Shown here piece after piece: positions 59,781 through 64,000 of a stretch of 64,000 nucleotides of DNA. The notes below the pieces were generated by a model. The model saw only the letters and a program-made list of their open reading frames with translations, had not been told where the DNA came from and did not search any database. The position numbers and the translations under genes were made by a program. The DNA lies in the NCBI GenBank assembly GCA_964036045.1, contig OZ038385.1:33055629-33119628 (forward strand). Direction: 5' to 3'. Position 1 is the first letter of the stretch; the number at the start of each line of letters is the position of its first letter. The DNA comes from Eutreptiella sp. 'Long Island Sound 2002'. Lineage: Eukaryota; Euglenozoa; Euglenophyceae; Eutreptiales; Eutreptiaceae.

Positions 59781-62174
59781 CTACGCGTCGCCACCGTACC
59801 GTCCCTCCAGCATCTGAACCCTGGGCTTCTTCCCCTTCTCCTGGGGACAGTCCAGGCGCATCCCCGGGAGCGCCGCCCCCAGCATCCTCCTCCACCGCCA
59901 CTCTTCCATCTCCGGCCCCCTTTCCCCGGGCCTCCCCGCCCTGCCGACCAGGTCACTGAAGGGGCGGGGCCCCCTCTTATCCCGCCTTCCCCTCGTCTTC
60001 CCCGCCCACTTCACGTAGCGGGCCAGCTCCGCCACGTCCCCCTCCGCCCACCCCGCGACCGTCCCGGGTCTCCTCCGCACCAGCGGCGGCACATACGGCC
60101 GCGGCGGCAGGGACTCCGAGTCCCAGTCCGTCAGCGTCGGCTCCGGACTGGGGCTGGCCGGCCGCGGTGCCCCCTCCGCCTCCCCTGCCCCTCACTCCTC
60201 CCCCCTGCGCCGCTTCCCCCTTTCCCGCCCTGCCTCCTGGTCCTCCTCCCTGGCCCTTTTCCCTGACGGCGACTGCCCCTCCACGTCCGTGGAGGCAGTG
60301 TCCCCTTCCGGATCCGGGAGGACCCAGCGGGCCCCCCGGGCCACCGCCTCCTCCTCCTCCCGCACCCTGCGCTCCCGCGCCGCCAACGCCCTGTCCCTGT
60401 CCGCCAGCCTCGCCGCCTCCCCCCTGATCCGCCTCCATGCCCTCTCCTGCATCTCTCCCTCTTGCTCCGGTGGGATAGCCGGCCGTCGGAACGGCACCAG
60501 CGGGGTATCCCCCCGCCCCCTACCCTCCTCTTGTCGTCCTTCCTCCCTTTCCGCCCTCTCATCTCCCTCCTGCCTCCTCCGAAGGTCCGCCCCCGCCCTC
60601 TGCGGCTCGTCCACTGCCTGTGCTTCCCCTCTCTGCGGCCTGTCGGTCCCCTCCGTCCTCCCCTCCTCCGTTCCGCCCACCTCACCCCTGTCTCTGCCCT
60701 CCCTCTCCCGCAGGCTCCTCAGCGCCTCCCCGAACCTCTCCCACGCCCTCCTGTGCTCCTCTCCCTTCCCTTCCCGCACTCCCCACGCTGTCCCACCGGC
60801 CTGCTGGTGCTGTTGCATGTGCGCCTGTGGCTGCATGCCTGGGTACATCGGCAGGGGCGGGTACATCATCCCCATCGCCGGGTATGGCGGCGGCGGGAAT
60901 GGTGGGATGATTGGTGGGACGGCTGGCGGGACTACACCTCTGCACCATCCCAATCCCGCCCCTGGGAACACTGGCGAGCCCATGTACCCAAGGCCACCCC
61001 CTTTCCCCTGCCCCTTGCCTTGTTGCCCCATCGCCCCGCGTCCCTTGCCGCCTACTCCGTGGAGTGCCGCCTTCCCTTGTCCCTTCCCCTGCAGCCCTTG
61101 TTGCCCCGCCCCTTTCCCCTGCTTGCCCCTGCCGGCCTCTACCTGTTCCGCACCACTGCTCTGCACCGCTGCGCTGCTCTGCTCCGCCTGCCCCCCCCTT
61201 ATCCCTGTCCTCCCCGGCTCCATCTCCAACTGGTAGATGGTGTCCGGCCCTTGCCCTGGGGGCTGGCGGCGGCGACGGCGCTGGTGCTCCACGTGCGCCA
61301 GCGCCTCGTACCGCGCCGCCTGCTGGAGGCGCGCCTCCCTCTCCTCCTCCGCCCTTACCGCCGCACTGACCCCTGGGGGCTGCCTGAACGAGCGTTGGGG
61401 CTGCGGCCACTGTCGCCCCCATCCACTCTCTTTTCCCCCCTTTCCTGCGAGGTGTCCCTTCGCGTGTACAGCCCCCTTCGTCCCTGCCTGCCCTTTCCCT
61501 TTCTTGCCCGTCCGCACTCTCCCTCCGGCGCTTACGCTGCTGTCTCCGCTCCCTGCCGCTCCCGCCTCTAGCTGCCCTCGTCCTCCCTTGCCTTCATCCT
61601 GCCTCCGCACCTCCGGGAGGATGGACTTCATGGCCGCCGCCGGCACATTGGGCGCCGACGGCTGTCCTGGGCCAGCCTCCACCGCCATCCTCCCCGCCCC
61701 TTCCCCCTCTTCCTCCGACACCTCGAGGATGTCGGCGATTACCGACTCCCTCTGACTCCTCCTCTCCTTCCTCCTCTCATGCACGTCCGTCCTCACATCC
61801 CCGACACTGAACGGGTCCACCCCTGGCCCTTCCGCTGCCCTTTGCCCCTGCCCCTCCCCTTGCCCTTCTGCCCCCGCCGCCACCCCCACTGCCCTGCTCT
61901 TCCCCGCCTCCGCCTGTCCTCCCTTTTCCTTCCCCCCTCCCTTCCCCACCACGTCTCCTTCCCCCCTTCGTTGCCCTGTAGCCCCCGGCCCTTCCTCCCT
62001 GACCGTCTCCGGGCTCTCCGGAGACGAGGGCGACGACACGCCCGCAGACGTCGCCGATGACGCCGGCGAGGGGGGCCGCGGGGCTGCGCCCGCCTGCATG
62101 CGGGCCACTGCTGCCCGCACCGTCGGCGGCTGGCTGGGCTGTGGGTCAGGCATTTGTGACATAGCGCTGCACAT
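59781..62174 (-). CDS. Hypothetical low-complexity protein, one in-frame TGA
   Basis: The ATG at 62174 opens 660 codons to TGA 60192-60194. The same frame continues to 59781 with more globular sequence (VKWAGKTRGRRDKRG and following). The N-terminus is Ser/Pro-rich, the middle Gly/Lys/Gln-rich with a proline patch (PPIIPPFPPPPYPAMGMMYP), and the C-terminal part highly charged and probably coiled-coil (RDRALAARERRVREEEEAV). I recognise no family. Its make-up resembles retroelement ORF1 proteins, but an ORF this long could also arise by chance in such biased DNA. Confidence 0.35.
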
Positions 62175-62285
62175 GGGATCACGCTTGAGCCCTGCACCCT
62201 GTCGCTGTTGTCCCCCACCTCCCCCGCCCTTTACCCCCGCCGTTCGCGCGCCCTACGTGTGGGGTGCTCTGTCATATTATCCCTG

Positions 62286-62660
62286 TTGCCTCGGGCGCTC
62301 CAGTCCGTGGTACCGGGTTCACCCCCGGACGGTCAAGTCCTGGGGCTGACGCCGTGCTTCTTTTCGCCCCGGATGCTCCAACCCGGGGCGCCTTTTTTTT
62401 TTTCCTTGTATTCTCTCAGTTGCCTCGGACGCTCCAGTCCGTGGCACCGGGCTTACCCCCGGACGATCCAGTCCGGGGGGCTAGCGCTGTGTTTCATTCC
62501 TCCCCGGATGCTCCAATCCGGGGCGTCCTTTTGCCGCACTCTCTCCGCCGCAGACTGCACTGTTGCCGTCCTCGTCCCCGCTTCACTTTCCCCACTTTAT
62601 GTTCCGCCCTACAACTCTGCGTGACCAGCCCCGGACGCTCCAGTCCATGCGACGGGCGCT
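62286..62660. repeat. 134-bp repeat made of GC-rich hairpins
   Basis: Two units 134 bp apart (GCTCCAGTCC at 62297 and 62431) and a partial third near 62630. Each contains inverted repeats such as CCCCCGGAC/GTCCGGGGG around a GATCCA loop, and CCCCGGA/TCCGGGG around TGCTCCAA. Loops share an NCTCCA or NATCCA core. Confidence 0.8.
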
Positions 62661-62733
62661 TCCGCCGTCCCTTTCCCTCCGGTCCCCTTCCTGGCGTCCC
62701 CCTGTGCGGCGACACCGTACACCCGTCCCGCCC

Positions 62734-63096
62734 TCATTTCTGCCGGATTCTCTTTCGTCTGCGTGCCATCAGGCGTTCCCTCTGCTCGTCTCCCTCTCTG
62801 TCCTCCATTCCAGTCTCACCCCCTGACCGCCTTGGTCGCCAATCGGGCCGCCTCCGTACTTCCATCTCCGTGATTCTTGGGTTGTACCTGATCAACGCCA
62901 TCTCCACCCGCTTGGTGACTGGATCACGCATGTCTTCCGCCCGCGCCTCCAACTGCGTCTCTCTGCACGCCATGCGTTCCTGGAGATGCTCCAACATACG
63001 CCGCAACAGCCTGTGCGCCATGGCCTCCGGCGCCACTGTATGCTCCTGGAGCGCCCGCCACAGGAGGGAGGTGACGCAGAATGGGCTGTCCCCCAT
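62734..63096 (-). CDS. Hypothetical 120-residue basic protein
   Basis: ATG at 63096; an upstream in-frame stop near 63112 fixes the frame's 5' limit. The sequence is helical and charged (HRLLRRMLEHLQERMACRET, EARAEDMRDPVTKRVEMALI) with a very basic end (RRRKRIRQK). I recognise no family. It lies upstream, on the same strand, of the ORF at 59781-62174, and could be a separate ORF or exon of the same unit. Confidence 0.35.
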   Translation of the reverse strand: MGDSPFCVTSLLWRALQEHTVAPEAMAHRLLRRMLEHLQERMACRETQLEARAEDMRDPVTKRVEMALIRYNPRITEMEVRRRPDWRPRRSGGETGMEDREGDEQRERLMARRRKRIRQK

Positions 63097-63112
63097 CCGC
63101 CACTGATGTTTT

Positions 63113-63748
63113 CAGAGAATGGCGTCCACCAGCGTCGTCGCCGCGACTGTCGCGACGGCCTCCACGCGCAGCAAAAGACGCAAATCCACGTGGATCAAGG
63201 ATAATTTAATCGAGTGAAGCGTGATTCCTGTTGTGGATTTTTTATAATAAAAGGAGCAGGTAAGCAGGTAAAGGTATGGATACCAATGCGTTAGTGCTTC
63301 GACTGCAGGTTCGACGAGATCCGTCGCATTGGTATTAGGCGATGTCAGCGCTGCACGCCTTTGGCGCTGCGTACCGTGTAGAGTAACAGTTTGTCTGTGG
63401 TCTGCTTTGCAGGCTTGTTTTTTGCTCCAGGCGGGCATGCAAAGCTCGCAGATTTTTTTGTAAGCCAACGCGAGCCGTGCGCCAAGCAGCGGGCATCAGT
63501 GGCCCTCACTGTAGTTACGAGCTGCAGTATCGCGGCTGCCCAGGCCATGAAGAAGGCCCTTCCTCGCAGCCCTCTCGCTATAGGTGCTGGCTGCATCGTG
63601 AAGGGTTAAGAAAAGAGCTCTGCTCCAAAATGACTCCGCTGGATGTGAACACGATGAATCACGTTGACAGGGTCTACGCCTTTTGTGCTGTCGCTGCTAC
63701 TGTTGGTAGGTTGCTGCTGCTGGTGCGGGTCTTCAAGCAGGAGCGTGC
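63113..63748. other. Intergenic, lower GC, no supported gene
   Basis: Short ORFs only. One plus-strand reading (63477-63791) has several Cys/His residues but no recognisable domain. Confidence 0.4.
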
Positions 63749-63833
63749 GAAACCAAGCAAGGAGTTTCGAGAAACCAAGCAGGAGTTTTGAGAAACCAAG
63801 CAGGAGTTTCGAGAAACCAAGCAGGAGTTTTGA
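63749..63833. repeat. 21-bp tandem repeat, 4 copies
   Basis: Unit gaaaccaagcaggagtttyg plus a, at 63749 (22 bp), 63771, 63792 and 63813. Confidence 0.9.
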
Positions 63834-64000
63834 GTCCTGAAGGTGTTCAAAATCAAGCGGCAAAAGCAAAAAAGGCACAAGCAGGAAAAAGCTCGGTGGT
63901 GTGGCGCTGTAGAAGGCAACGTGTTCAAAAGTTTTTCTTGCGCTGCTACAAGAAGGATTTCGGGGAAAAATGGTCGCGTACCCGGTACCCCTTCAAAATA

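Noticed and set aside
63477-63791. A 104-residue Cys/His-containing plus-strand gene
   Set aside because: No recognised domain. Its end runs into the 21-bp repeat, and competing frames are equally open.
1-64000. CRISPR array, bacterial operons or rRNA genes
   Set aside because: No spacer-repeat structure, no Shine-Dalgarno-led gene clusters and no rRNA-like sequence; everything recognisable is eukaryotic retroelement.

Overview
The window is eukaryotic, transposon-packed DNA with no recognisable host gene. The evidence is complete Ty3/gypsy LTR retrotransposons with chromodomain integrases, an APE-type LINE, target-site duplications (TSDs), long GC-rich non-coding tracts and tandem repeats. 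The LINE and anonymous background are very GC-rich and the LTR elements clearly less so. A unicellular alga or other protist is my guess; nothing here fixes the species.

Layout. 1-~5790: E1, a minus-strand Ty3/gypsy element cut by the left edge (RT, Dam-like domain, protease, gag, PBS, LTR). ~5790-26763: a decayed plus-strand LINE (two unknown regions, a C2H2 finger, an APE endonuclease, RT and a C-terminal CCHC-like knuckle). It is split inside the endonuclease by E2 (9398-20458), a full-length minus-strand Ty3/gypsy element with ~710-bp LTRs and a 5-bp TSD. 26764-28691 and 50267-51739: further plus-strand GC-rich ORFs. The second is split by A (28692-50261), a plus-strand Ty3/gypsy element with ~534-bp LTRs and the TSD GCGCG. 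Copy B (37853-48638) of the same family sits inside A's 3' tail in opposite orientation. ~51740-56420: GC-rich 3'-UTR-like repeats, an 82/289-bp satellite carrying tRNA-like pieces, a T43 tract, and a retroposon end in (TAAG)n. 56420-64000: pyrimidine-rich DNA with a doubtful minus-strand ORF, a hairpin repeat and short tandem repeats.

How the parts work. Each LTR element encodes Gag, an aspartic protease, RT-RNase H and an integrase; A, B and E2 end in a chromodomain, which in chromoviruses directs integration to particular chromatin. E1, E2, A and B all carry an extra NPPF-type domain resembling the phage Dam / DIRS methyltransferase-like fold between protease and RT. In A, B and E2 gag and pol share one reading frame separated by a single UAG, which suggests stop-codon readthrough; A and B keep potential RNA pairing immediately 3' of the UAG. 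Removing E2 or A with one TSD copy restores the interrupted host ORF, so these boundaries are well supported.
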